A stretch of DNA of 64,000 bases from the NCBI GenBank assembly GCA_902826865.1, contig CADEGN010000007.1, positions 1 to 64,000 of the forward strand. Direction: 5' to 3'. Position 1 is the first letter of the stretch. Every line of letters starts with the position of its first letter. This stretch comes from an uncultured Myxococcales bacterium. Lineage in GTDB: Bacteria; Myxococcota_A; Polyangia; Nannocystales; Nannocystaceae. Position numbers and translations under genes: made by a program. Positions 17,909 to 26,940 of the stretch are shown in pieces. The notes under the pieces are model-generated. The model was not told the origin of the DNA, searched no databases, and saw nothing but the letters and a program-made list of their open reading frames with translations.

Positions 17909-20900
17909 GTGCAGTGGCTCGCCGAGATCTGCGTCCGCCGGCCAATCCTCGCCAGCGTGATGGTGCTGATGATCCTCGTCATCGGCGCAGTCGGATATTC
18001 GCGCCTCGGGGTGGATCGATTCCCGAAGATCGATCTGCCCAACATCACCATCACCACCCGCTTGCCGGGGGCGGCTCCTGAGGACGTCGAGAGCGAGATC
18101 ACCGATCGGATCGAACGCGCCGTCAACACCGCGTCAGGCATCGAGGAGCTGCGGTCAGCCTCGGCCGAGGGGGTTTCGCAGGTCTACGTCCAGTTCGAGC
18201 TCGAGAAAGACATCAATGTCGCCGCCCAAGAAGTCCGCGATCGGGTCGCGGCCGTGGCAGCGGAGCTCCCAACGGGTGCTGAGCCACCCGTGGTGACGAA
18301 GGTGGATCCGGACGCCCAGCCGATCCTCTTTCTCTCGGTCGCCGGCGCAGGTCGAGACATCCGCGAGGTAACCACCTACGCGAGTACTCGGATCCGCCGC
18401 GACCTTGAGAGCATCTCGGGAGTCGGTCAGGTCACCGTTTTGGGCGGTCGTGAGCGCCAGATCAATATTTGGCTCGACCCGGTACGCATGCGGGCCTACG
18501 GCATCACGGCCCCGGAGGTCGCTCGCGTCGTCGCGGCCGAGAACATCACCTTGCCCGGCGGTCGAATCGACACGGGGCCGGACTATCTAACCTTGCGTGT
18601 GCATGGGCGCGTGATGCGGCCGCACGAGCTCGAGAGGTTTGTTCTGCGCCAAGGCGACGGCAAGACCGTTCGGTTGGGCGACGTTGGCCGAGTCGAGGAT
18701 GGCATCGAAGAGGCCGAGTCTTCCGCCCAATGGAATGGCCAGCCAGTGGTGATGCTCGCCATCCGCAAGCAGTCGGGTGAGAACACGGTGGCGGTCGTCG
18801 ACGAGATCCGCGCGCGGATCACCGAGCTCTCCCAGGATCTACCGCCGGGCTACGTCGTCGAGGTGCTGCGCGACGAATCGGCCACGATCCGCACCAGCAC
18901 CCATGCGGTGACTGAGCACCTCATCATCGGATCGATCCTGGCAGCGTTGGTCGTGTTCATGTTCCTGGGCAGCCTGCGTAGCACCGTGATCGCGGCGGTG
19001 GCCATCCCGGCATCGATCGTCGGGACGTTTGCCCTCATGCACACCCAGGGCTTCACGCTCAACACGATGACGCTGCTGGCCCTGGCGCTGTCGGTGGGCA
19101 TCGTGATCGACGACGCGATCGTCGTGCTCGAGAATATCTACAAGCACGTGGAGGAGAAGGGGGCGCACCCCCGGGACGCAGCCCTCGCCGGCACGCGGGA
19201 AATCGGCCTAGCCGTCCTCGCGACCACGCTTTCGTTGGTCGCAGTGTTCCTCCCGGTCGCGTTTCTCGGCGGGATCCCGGGCCGGTTTCTCCAGAGCTTC
19301 GGGCTAACGATGGTGTTCGCGATTGGGGTGTCGCTATTCGTCAGCTTCACCTTGACGCCGATGATGGCGTCGCGGTGGCTCAAGCCGATTCCCCAAGACG
19401 GCAGTGTCCACAAGACCTGGGCCGAGCGCGTCGTCGACTTTTTCTATCGCCCTATCGAGCGCGTCTACATGGTGGTGTTGCGCTTCTGCATGCGCCACCG
19501 CTACCTGGTTGTGCTGGCGTCGGTTGGATCGCTGGTGGCCCTGCCGCCCCTGGCCGCGATGGCCAAGAAGGGCTTCTTGCCCGTCTCCGACGAGGCTCGT
19601 TTTGAGGTGCTGGTGCGCGCGCCCGAAGGCACGAGCCTGGTCGCCACCGAGCTCATCGGCGAGCGCGTCGCCCGACAGATTCGTGAGCTCCCGTGGGTCG
19701 AGGGCACATTGCTCACCATCGGTGAAGACGAGCAACGCACGCCCAACTTCGCGCGGATCTTCGTCAGGTTGAACGATCCAACCGAGCGTGAGCTCAGCCA
19801 GGACGAGATCAAGGACGTCGTCCGGCAGGAGATCCTCTCGGGTCTTCCCCCTGAGTTACGGACGAGTCTGGCCGACGTCGCAGCGATCTCCGGCGGTGGG
19901 TTTGCGGCGGCGCGTGTGCAATACCTTGTCGCCGGCACTGATCTACCCACGCTCGAGCGGATCAACGCGCGCGTGCTCGAGCGCATGCACGAAGTCGAGG
20001 GCGCGGTCGACATCGACTCTTCGCTCGTGGTCGGCAAGCCCGAGATAGGGGTTCATATCGATCGCGAGGTCGCGGCCGATCTCGGTGTGCGCGTACAGGA
20101 CGTCGCTGGCGTACTGCAGATGCTGATCGCCGGCCAGAAGGTTTCGAACTATCCCGAGCACGGCGAACAATACGAGATCCGCATGCGGGCGGACCGGAAG
20201 TACCGCACCGACGAGTCGAGTGTCCGTCTGATGAGCGCTCCCTCGGCTTTGCTCGGGTCGGTACCGTTGTCTGATCTTGTCGAGCTCCACCCCGATACAG
20301 GGCCATCGGTGATCAGTCACTTCGCGCGGATGCGTCAGGTGACGTTCTACGCCAACCCGGCCCCCGGCTACAGCGAAGCGGCGATCGGCGACGAGCTCAT
20401 GCGCTTCATCGAGGAGGAGTCACCACCCGGGTATCTCATTCGTCCCGTCGGCGGCGCCAAGTTGATGAAGGAGACGGCATCGAGCTTCGGCTTCGGACTC
20501 GGGCTTGCGTTCGTCTTCATGTACCTCGTCCTCGCTGCCCAGTTCGAGTCGTGGCTGCACCCGATCACCATCTTGCTATCGCTGCCCCTCACGCTTCCCT
20601 ATGCCGTCGCTTCGGTGGTGCTGTTCGATCAGGCGCTCGACATCTTCTCAGCCCTTGGCGTGTTCGTCCTTTTCGGCGTGGTGAAGAAGAACGCGATCCT
20701 CCAGGTCGATCATACCAACGCGCTGCGCGCCAAGGGCATGGCGCGTAACGAGGCCATCCTGCAAGCCAATCGGGATCGGCTGCGGCCGATCCTCATGACG
20801 ACCTTCGCGTTCGTCGCGGGAATGATCCCACTTGTGACTTCGGAAGGCGTGGGCGCATCTTTTAGTCAGGCGACCGCCGGCGTCGTGGTTGGTGGACAGA

Positions 20901-21052
20901 CGCTGTCGCTCTTGCTGACGCTCGTCGCGGTCCCCGTGGCCTACTCGCTGTTCGACGACCTCGGACGACTGTCGGGCCGCCTCGCTCGCTGGGTGCTACG
21001 CAGGCCTGAGCCCACCCCAGAGCTTCCGCGGCCTCCGATCGGGGACAAGTAG
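17909..21052 (+). CDS. RND multidrug efflux permease (AcrB/HAE1 type)
   Basis: 1047 residues, the normal length for AcrB-like pumps, starting at a GTG five bases after the adaptor stop. TM1 is near the N-terminus (ILASVMVLMILVIGAVGYSR), followed by a porter domain. The TM4 proton-relay pair Asp-Asp is present in LSVGIVIDDAIVVLENI, and the relay lysine in TM10 in GVVKKNAILQVDHTN. Both are as in functional proton-driven pumps. Two porter/docking repeats and a twelve-helix layout are evident. With the adaptor it forms a two-gene operon exporting hydrophobic compounds; the substrate cannot be predicted. Confidence 0.93.
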   Translation: MQWLAEICVRRPILASVMVLMILVIGAVGYSRLGVDRFPKIDLPNITITTRLPGAAPEDVESEITDRIERAVNTASGIEELRSASAEGVSQVYVQFELEKDINVAAQEVRDRVAAVAAELPTGAEPPVVTKVDPDAQPILFLSVAGAGRDIREVTTYASTRIRRDLESISGVGQVTVLGGRERQINIWLDPVRMRAYGITAPEVARVVAAENITLPGGRIDTGPDYLTLRVHGRVMRPHELERFVLRQGDGKTVRLGDVGRVEDGIEEAESSAQWNGQPVVMLAIRKQSGENTVAVVDEIRARITELSQDLPPGYVVEVLRDESATIRTSTHAVTEHLIIGSILAALVVFMFLGSLRSTVIAAVAIPASIVGTFALMHTQGFTLNTMTLLALALSVGIVIDDAIVVLENIYKHVEEKGAHPRDAALAGTREIGLAVLATTLSLVAVFLPVAFLGGIPGRFLQSFGLTMVFAIGVSLFVSFTLTPMMASRWLKPIPQDGSVHKTWAERVVDFFYRPIERVYMVVLRFCMRHRYLVVLASVGSLVALPPLAAMAKKGFLPVSDEARFEVLVRAPEGTSLVATELIGERVARQIRELPWVEGTLLTIGEDEQRTPNFARIFVRLNDPTERELSQDEIKDVVRQEILSGLPPELRTSLADVAAISGGGFAAARVQYLVAGTDLPTLERINARVLERMHEVEGAVDIDSSLVVGKPEIGVHIDREVAADLGVRVQDVAGVLQMLIAGQKVSNYPEHGEQYEIRMRADRKYRTDESSVRLMSAPSALLGSVPLSDLVELHPDTGPSVISHFARMRQVTFYANPAPGYSEAAIGDELMRFIEEESPPGYLIRPVGGAKLMKETASSFGFGLGLAFVFMYLVLAAQFESWLHPITILLSLPLTLPYAVASVVLFDQALDIFSALGVFVLFGVVKKNAILQVDHTNALRAKGMARNEAILQANRDRLRPILMTTFAFVAGMIPLVTSEGVGASFSQATAGVVVGGQTLSLLLTLVAVPVAYSLFDDLGRLSGRLARWVLRRPEPTPELPRPPIGDK

Positions 21053-21072
21053 CTCGGGCGCCGGCCTCGTCG

Positions 21073-21375
21073 CTACGGGCGTCGCCCGCGAGCGAGCTTC
21101 GGCGCCGGCGCCGAGCGGGCCCCCCGGGTGGCGCGGGCTCCGTACGAGCGCACGGGATCGCGCGGGTCGACCACGCCCGGGCGCTGCAGGTCGTCATCCG
21201 CCCAGGCCGTCGTGAGCGTTGCGATCCAAGTGAAGGCGGAGTCGAGGTCCGCCATGCATTGGTCGGACAGGTCTCGCGCAGCGGACTCGTCTCCAGTGCA
21301 GGCCCACCGGAACCTCGGCGATGTCCGTGACCCCGCCGAGGAAGTGGCCGGTTCACGAGGCATCACGGCCGCCAT
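21073..21375 (-). other. Possible short ORF or remnant in a 511-base gap
   Basis: The stretch 21053-21563 between the RND permease and the next lipoprotein has no strong gene. The best candidate is a minus-strand frame containing FRWACTGDESAARDLSDQCM followed by ADLDSAFTWIATLTTAWADD, which has protein-like composition in its middle but an Arg-rich tail. It lacks a clear start or Shine-Dalgarno. It could be a piece of a helical protein left after deletion. I see no repeats or RNA gene here. Confidence 0.2.
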
Positions 21376-21563
21376 GGCATCACGCGCTTGTGATCAACGT
21401 CGCGACCGCCGTCGTACGAATGCAGAACGGCGCTGGACGCCTGATCCGCCGCTTGCTCGCGCCGCTAACCCCGGGCCGAACCTGAGCGAGCGGTCTCACC
21501 GCCAACGCTTTTTCTCTTCCAAGTAGCTCGCGCGAAGCGTGGACATGGGGCTATGCTATCCCC

Positions 21564-22718
21564 ATGCGTCTCGTCATTCTTCACGCTGTATCGTTGCTGA
21601 CCGTCGCCACTGCCTGCAGCGACTCTGGTGGTGCCACGTCAGATCCCGATGCCTCGACGACTTCGCCTGGGTCGACCTCTGTCACTGATGCGTCGTCCGG
21701 CGGACTCGATTCCACTACCGATCCAGCGACCGACGGTCCGACCTCGGCTGGTCCCGGTGGCAGCGGGCCCGGTGACACCGGTGGCTCGCTGTGTGGTGAC
21801 GGCGTGATCACTGGCAACGAGGAGTGCGACTGCGGAGGATTCCCGTGCACGCCTGAGGGTCTCGACAACAAAGGTTGCCTCGGTATCGAGGACGTCACCG
21901 TGCCGGGCAAGATCACGGGTGGCACCTTGAACTGCAACCCGGCCAGCTGCCGATTCGACACCACGATGTGCACCTACTGTGGAGACGACGAGATCAACGG
22001 CAACGAAGCCTGCGAGCCGGGTGAGGACATCGAGACGACGTGCCAGGCCCTCGGAGCGGGGGCGGCTGGGGAGCTGACGTGCGACGACGACTGCCAGGTC
22101 GATTCAGCGGCGTGCACCAACTGCGTGTTCGAGTTTGAGTTCGAGCTGGCCACGTGCCCAGACGGCTTCTCGGCCGAGTCGCTCACGGCCGGCGCCGGCG
22201 AGAATAGCTGGGCCTGCGGTGAACCGACCGTCTACGCGCTGGGCCCCGGCGTCAACGCACCGAGCGCGTTTGGTACCAACCTCTCCGGCCCGTACAACGC
22301 CGACGAGAGCAGCGCGCTTGTGTCGAGTCCGATCAACGTCTCGACCTGCAGGGACGCCGGCATCATCATGGAGATGCGGCACTGGCACAACTTCGAGGGT
22401 GGCGAGATGAACGCCGATGGTGGCCTTGTCCAGGTCAGCACCGACGGAACGACTTGGACGACCGTCGTGCCTACCGATGGCAAGCTATACGACAGCGACG
22501 CGCCGATCGTTGCGACGCACGCTCCCGTGTCCGGCGCAAACGGCTTTTCGGGCGGTCAAGACGAAAACAGCTGGGGCATCTCGACGTTCGATCTCACGCC
22601 GTACGCGGGCTCCTCCTCGCTGCAGCTGCGATTCGTCTTCGGCTCGAACGACGCCACGCAAATGGGTGGTTGGTACATCGACTGGGTGCGCATTCTCGGT
22701 TCCGGCACCGGAGCCTGA
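21564..22718 (+). CDS. Secreted lipoprotein with Cys-rich and jelly-roll-like domains
   Basis: 384 residues. The signal peptide ends in a lipobox (LLTVATAC), followed by a Ser/Thr/Gly-rich linker of about 60 residues. Two modules of the myxobacterial 'CGDG..NGxExCD' repeat type follow: LCGDGVITGNEECDCGG and YCGDDEINGNEACEPGE. The C-terminal 200 residues (WACGEPTVYALGPGVNAPSA to GGWYIDWVRILGSG) resemble the beta-sandwich that follows the catalytic domain of immune-inhibitor-A-like secreted peptidases. No protease motif is present, so it is more likely an adhesin or binding protein. A terminator-like hairpin lies 26 bases after the stop. Confidence 0.8.
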   Translation: MRLVILHAVSLLTVATACSDSGGATSDPDASTTSPGSTSVTDASSGGLDSTTDPATDGPTSAGPGGSGPGDTGGSLCGDGVITGNEECDCGGFPCTPEGLDNKGCLGIEDVTVPGKITGGTLNCNPASCRFDTTMCTYCGDDEINGNEACEPGEDIETTCQALGAGAAGELTCDDDCQVDSAACTNCVFEFEFELATCPDGFSAESLTAGAGENSWACGEPTVYALGPGVNAPSAFGTNLSGPYNADESSALVSSPINVSTCRDAGIIMEMRHWHNFEGGEMNADGGLVQVSTDGTTWTTVVPTDGKLYDSDAPIVATHAPVSGANGFSGGQDENSWGISTFDLTPYAGSSSLQLRFVFGSNDATQMGGWYIDWVRILGSGTGA

Positions 22719-22744
22719 GGCACCAGCAGGCATACGCCTGACGC

Positions 22745-22791
22745 GAGGCCGCGCGGCTCGGGACGACCGGACCGCCGGCCTCAGCCTTTTT
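22745..22791 (+). terminator. Rho-independent terminator
   Basis: GAGGCCG at 22745-22751 pairs perfectly with CGGCCTC at 22776-22782. A run of five T follows at 22787-22791. The loop is long (24 bases) and GC-rich and may hold further pairing. It lies just after the lipoprotein gene ending at 22718 and two bases from the end of the convergent alcohol dehydrogenase gene, so it separates the two transcription units. Confidence 0.55.
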
Positions 22792-22792
22792 G

Positions 22793-23971
22793 TTAGGCGA
22801 ACGCGACCAACTCGCCACGTAGCGCAGCCAGAAACACTCGCTCGAGCTGGGCGTTCGTGGCCGGGCGCGGATTGCCGCCCGTACTCGGATCGGCGGCCGC
22901 TTGCGGGACCAGCCGCTTTAGCAGCGGTTCATCAATGCCACCAACGTCGGCCAGCGTGTGGGGCAACCCGAGATCACGCCGCAGATCGAGCATCCACTGC
23001 AGCGTTGCGTCGAACCCAGGGTTGGCCAACCCAAGGTAGCGAGCGAGGCGCGTCATCTTCTCGCTGATCTGCTCGCGGTTGTACATCATGACGTAGGGTA
23101 GGAAGACCGCATTGGCGGTGCCGTGGTGCAGGCCTGTCGCACCGCCAAGTGGATGCGACAGGGCGTGGACCAGTCCGAGGCCCTTTTGAAACGCGGTGGC
23201 CCCCATCGCCGATGCCATGAGCATATGCGTGCGTGCCACGGGGTCGCTGGCATGTGTGAACGCGGTGCGCACATTCTCGTGAACGAGCCGGATTCCTTCG
23301 ATCGCGATCCCGTCCGCCAGCGGGTGATACGTGGGGGCGCAGTAGGCCTCGAAGCAGTGGGCCAAGGCGTCCATTCCCGTCGCCGCCGTCAGTCGGGCGG
23401 AGAGACCATAGGTGAGCTCCGGGTCGGCGATGACGAGCGACGGCTGCATCTTGGCGTGGAAGATGATCTTCTTGCTGTGGTCGCGCGGATCGACGATTAC
23501 GGCCGCGCGTCCCACCTCCGAGCCGGTGCCGGCCGTGGTCGGTACGGCGATCGAGCGGACGATCTTGGCCGGGTCGGCGCGCTTCCAATTGTCGCCGACA
23601 TCCTCGTAGTCGAACACCGTGCCCGGGTTGTCGGCCAGCAGCGCGACGCACTTTCCCGTGTCCATCGCCGAGCCCCCGCCGACGAGGACGATGCCGTCGT
23701 GCTTGCCGCGGCGAAAAGCAGTCACACCGGCGTCGACGTTGGCCTCGGTCGGGTTGGCAAGGACGTCGTGCCAGACCCCCGGTGCGATGCCGGCGCGCTC
23801 CAAGCCGCCCACGATCGCATTGAACCATGGCAATGCGACGATGCCCGGGTCCGTGACGATCATCGGGCGTGTAAAGCCAAGGTCGCGGCAGGCTTCGGGG
23901 AGTTCCGCGATGCGGCCGCAGCCGATGCGGAACGCGGTGGGATAGTTCGAGTTTCCGGCGGGGGCGTTCAT
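22793..23971 (-). CDS. Iron-containing alcohol dehydrogenase
   Basis: 392 residues from the ATG at 23971 (MNAPAGNSNYPTAFRIGCGR), which gives the usual length of group III Fe-ADHs. The cofactor site GIVLVGGGSAMDTGK and the PTTAGTGSEVG loop are present. The metal ligands fall in VIADPELT (Asp), GMDALAHCFEAY (His), GLVHALSHPLGG (His) and GLHHGTANAV (His). It interconverts an alcohol and an aldehyde with NAD(P). It is the last gene of a minus-strand operon (ALDH, glutamine-synthetase-like ligase, ADH), starting 41 bases after the ligase. In that setting it most likely makes or removes an aldehyde for the dehydrogenase encoded first. Confidence 0.92.
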   Translation of the reverse strand: MNAPAGNSNYPTAFRIGCGRIAELPEACRDLGFTRPMIVTDPGIVALPWFNAIVGGLERAGIAPGVWHDVLANPTEANVDAGVTAFRRGKHDGIVLVGGGSAMDTGKCVALLADNPGTVFDYEDVGDNWKRADPAKIVRSIAVPTTAGTGSEVGRAAVIVDPRDHSKKIIFHAKMQPSLVIADPELTYGLSARLTAATGMDALAHCFEAYCAPTYHPLADGIAIEGIRLVHENVRTAFTHASDPVARTHMLMASAMGATAFQKGLGLVHALSHPLGGATGLHHGTANAVFLPYVMMYNREQISEKMTRLARYLGLANPGFDATLQWMLDLRRDLGLPHTLADVGGIDEPLLKRLVPQAAADPSTGGNPRPATNAQLERVFLAALRGELVAFA

Positions 23972-24012
23972 GGCGCAGCGAGGATAGCCGACGACGAGGC
24001 GGTCCCGGCGAT

Positions 24013-25377
24013 CTATATGATCTCGAAGTAACGTGCGAGGTCCCAGTCGGCGACGTGCCGACGAAACTGGCGGTCCTCCCAATGCCGCGTGGCCGCGAAG
24101 TGTTCGACGAACGGATCGCCGAAGAGCTCGCGCGCGACCGCGCTCTGTTCGAACCGGATCGTCGCCTCGCGCAGGGTGCAGGGCAGGGCGACGTTGTGCG
24201 GACCGAGCGAAGTGTAGGCGTTGCCCGTAACCATCTGCGGGAGCTCGAGCCGCTCCTCGATCCCTCGTAGCCCGGTTGCCAGCGCGGCCGCGAGCGCTAG
24301 GTACGGGTTGGCGTCCGCCGGACCGATGCGGTACTCGCTCCGCTGGCCCTTCGGTCCGCCAGGGATCACTCGGATCGCGGTCGTGCGGTTCTCAACGCCC
24401 CAGTTCGTCGACGTCGGTGCCCACATGCCCGGAACCATGCGCCGGTACGCATTGATCGTGGCACACACCATCGGTAGCACGTCAGGCATGTACTTCCACT
24501 GGCCGGCCACGAAATGGCGCATCAGCGGGCTCATCTCATGTGGTCCCTCGGGGTCCCAGAAGCGATTGACGCCCGTCCCCGCATCGGCGAGCGAGATATG
24601 GATGTGGCCACTCTGCCCTGGCACCGCATCGTTCCATTTGGCCATGAACGTGGCCATGAGCCCGTGCTTCTGCATCAGGACCTTGCAGAACGTCTTGAAC
24701 AACGCGCCTTTGTCGGCGGCGCGTCCAGCCGTATCCACGCGCAGTGCCGCCTCAAGCACGCCGGGGCCGGTTTCGGTGTGAAGCCCCTCGATCTCGCAGT
24801 CCATTGCCGCCATCGTGTCGAGGAGCGCGTGGTAGAGGTCCGAGTGCACGCTCGAGCGCAGCATCGAATACCCGAACATGCCGGGAGTAAACGGTCGAAG
24901 GTCGCGGTAGCCCTTGTCGCGAACCGACTGAGGCGTCTCGTCGAACACGAAAAACTCGTACTCAAGTGACGCCATCGGCTCGAGGCCGAGCGCTCGGGCG
25001 CGATCGATGACGCGGTGCAGCAGTCGTCGCGGGCAGACTGACGCATAGTCGCCGGCGAAGCCGCCGATCAGCAAGACGGTGTCCTCTTCAAACGGCACCC
25101 GACGCAGGGTGGAAAGATCAGGCTCCACGGGGGCATCGCGGTAGCCGGTATGCCAGCCAGAGACTTGCACGTTGTCGTACAGCTGATCCGAGCTGTCCCA
25201 ACCGAGTACGACGTCGCAGAAACCGAAGCCGCTGGCCGCGGCCGAGACGAACTTCTTGCGCTCGACGTACTTGCCGCGCAAGATCCCGTCAACGTCGAAC
25301 ACGCCGAGCTTGAAGCGGCGTACGCTGTGCTCGTCGAGGTAACGCTCGAGACCGATGATGTCGTTGATTCCGTCCAT
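24013..25377 (-). CDS. Glutamine-synthetase-family ligase (gamma-glutamylamide synthetase-like)
   Basis: 454 residues from the ATG at 25377. It has the GS fold: an N-terminal beta-grasp (FKLGVFDVDGILRGKYVERK), metal and substrate residues in ASLEYEFFVFDE and LHTETGPGVLEAAL, the nucleotide/metal HIHISL, and the arginine site NRTTAIRV. The FDVDGILRGKYV opening and the replacement of standard GlnA N-terminal motifs are typical of GS-like enzymes that glutamylate amines, such as PuuA, GlnA3 and GlnA4, more than of true glutamine synthetase. It starts eight bases after the aldehyde dehydrogenase stop. The setting supports ATP-dependent gamma-glutamylation of an amine or amino-alcohol. The exact substrate is an inference. 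Confidence 0.88.
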   Translation of the reverse strand: MDGINDIIGLERYLDEHSVRRFKLGVFDVDGILRGKYVERKKFVSAAASGFGFCDVVLGWDSSDQLYDNVQVSGWHTGYRDAPVEPDLSTLRRVPFEEDTVLLIGGFAGDYASVCPRRLLHRVIDRARALGLEPMASLEYEFFVFDETPQSVRDKGYRDLRPFTPGMFGYSMLRSSVHSDLYHALLDTMAAMDCEIEGLHTETGPGVLEAALRVDTAGRAADKGALFKTFCKVLMQKHGLMATFMAKWNDAVPGQSGHIHISLADAGTGVNRFWDPEGPHEMSPLMRHFVAGQWKYMPDVLPMVCATINAYRRMVPGMWAPTSTNWGVENRTTAIRVIPGGPKGQRSEYRIGPADANPYLALAAALATGLRGIEERLELPQMVTGNAYTSLGPHNVALPCTLREATIRFEQSAVARELFGDPFVEHFAATRHWEDRQFRRHVADWDLARYFEII

Positions 25378-25385
25378 GGCTGAGT

Positions 25386-26774
25386 TCACCACTGGGTCCG
25401 AAAGTGATAGCTCTTCGGCCGCGTGACCGCCGCAAAGCCGAGCTCCGAAAGTGAGGCGCCGTGGCCGGAGTCCCGTACGCCTGTCCACGCCAGCGCCGGA
25501 TCGAGATAGTCGCATCGGTTGAGATACACCGTGCCGGCCTCGAGGCGGGTGGCGATCCCGGCTCCACGCTCATCGTCTTTGGTCCATACGGACGCGGTCA
25601 GGCCGTAAGCCGAGTCGTTGGCGAGATCGACCGCCTGGTCGATGTCGCGAAATTTCATGATACCGATCACCGGCCCGAACGATTCGTCGCGCATCACCGC
25701 CATTGAGTGGTCGACGCGGTCAAGCACCTGCGGCGCGAGGTAGGCACGGCTGAGATCGGGCACGTGAAAGTGACCGTCGGGGATCAGCGCCCGCGCGCCT
25801 CGCGTCACTGCCTCGCTAACCTGGGCACGTACGTGATCGGCGGCCTTGGCCGAGACCAGCGGTCCGAGATTCGTCGCCCCATCAAGGGGATCTCCCACCA
25901 CGTATTTCTCTGTGAGCTGAACGTAGGCCTCGAGAAATCGATCGTAAATGGACTCATGGACGTAGATCCGTTCGATGCCACAACAAGACTGCCCTGAGTT
26001 GTAGAAGGCCCCGTCGACAAGGTTGTCGACGGTGAAGTCGAAGTCGCAATCGGGCAAGACGATGGCGGGGTCCTTGCCGCCCAGCTCCAGACCGACGCCG
26101 ATGAAGTTGTCGTGAGCTACGGCGCGGTAGACTTCGTGGCCGCCGCGAACAGATCCGGTGAACGACACGAATCCGAAGCGACGCGTTGACAGCAACCGCG
26201 CGACCGTCGCGTGATCGAGGGGCAAGGCGGCGACGAGGCCGGCGGGAGCGCCGGCCTCAGCGAACGCGCGCTCGAACTGATCGGCGACCAGCGCGGTTTG
26301 GTGGGAATGCTTGATCAAAACCGCATTGCCGGCCAAGACCGCGGGGACGATCACATTGACCGCAATGAGCAGCGGGTAGTTCCAGGCGGCGATGTCGAGG
26401 ACCACCCCCACCGGTTCGCGGCGAATGAAGCGGCGAAACCCCGCTTTGGGCGGCGCTTCTCGGTCGGCGAGCGACTGCTCCGCGATCGTGCACAGGTGCT
26501 GCACGCGTTCGGTCATCGACCGCTCGAATTCTGCCCGCGCCTGACCCAGCGGTTTGCCCATCATGCGAGTGATCTGCTCGCTGTAGAGCGCGAGCTGACC
26601 GCGGTAGCAGTCGAGCATGCGCAGGCACAGCGCGATGCGCTCTGACATCGGGGTGTGCCGCCAGCGATTCGACGCGATTTCTGCGGCACCGACCTTGGCA
26701 AGGGCCGCGTCGAAGTCGAGCTCGGCGTATTCATAGGCCACGCGTCCATCGATAGGGCTGATGATCTCGGGCAT
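25386..26774 (-). CDS. Aldehyde dehydrogenase family protein
   Basis: 462 residues from the ATG at 26774 (MPEIISPIDGRVAYEYAELD), an ordinary ALDH length. The Rossmann segment (AWNYPLLIAVNVIVPAVLAG), the general-base glutamate in GVGLELGGKDPAIV and the catalytic cysteine in NSGQSCCGIERIYVHE are all present. The residues around the Cys and the short N-terminus resemble succinate-semialdehyde and gamma-glutamyl-aminobutyraldehyde dehydrogenases. It is the first gene of the operon with the GS-like ligase and Fe-ADH, and it is divergent from the RND pump at 26941; the 166 bases between should hold both promoters. It probably oxidises the glutamylated aldehyde to an acid. Confidence 0.9.
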   Translation of the reverse strand: MPEIISPIDGRVAYEYAELDFDAALAKVGAAEIASNRWRHTPMSERIALCLRMLDCYRGQLALYSEQITRMMGKPLGQARAEFERSMTERVQHLCTIAEQSLADREAPPKAGFRRFIRREPVGVVLDIAAWNYPLLIAVNVIVPAVLAGNAVLIKHSHQTALVADQFERAFAEAGAPAGLVAALPLDHATVARLLSTRRFGFVSFTGSVRGGHEVYRAVAHDNFIGVGLELGGKDPAIVLPDCDFDFTVDNLVDGAFYNSGQSCCGIERIYVHESIYDRFLEAYVQLTEKYVVGDPLDGATNLGPLVSAKAADHVRAQVSEAVTRGARALIPDGHFHVPDLSRAYLAPQVLDRVDHSMAVMRDESFGPVIGIMKFRDIDQAVDLANDSAYGLTASVWTKDDERGAGIATRLEAGTVYLNRCDYLDPALAWTGVRDSGHGASLSELGFAAVTRPKSYHFRTQW

Positions 26775-26940
26775 GGCACACACCCTACCGCGGGCGCCGA
26801 GCGGCGGCACGTCCGCGGGCGTGTCGACCTCGGCCCCGATGCCATTGGGGCCCGCCGCCGCGCCGATTCGGGCGAGGGCGTCGCGGTTTCGCGGCGGAAC
26901 TTCGGGATTCGCGACGGCCTGATAGTCTGACGTGCCTCGA

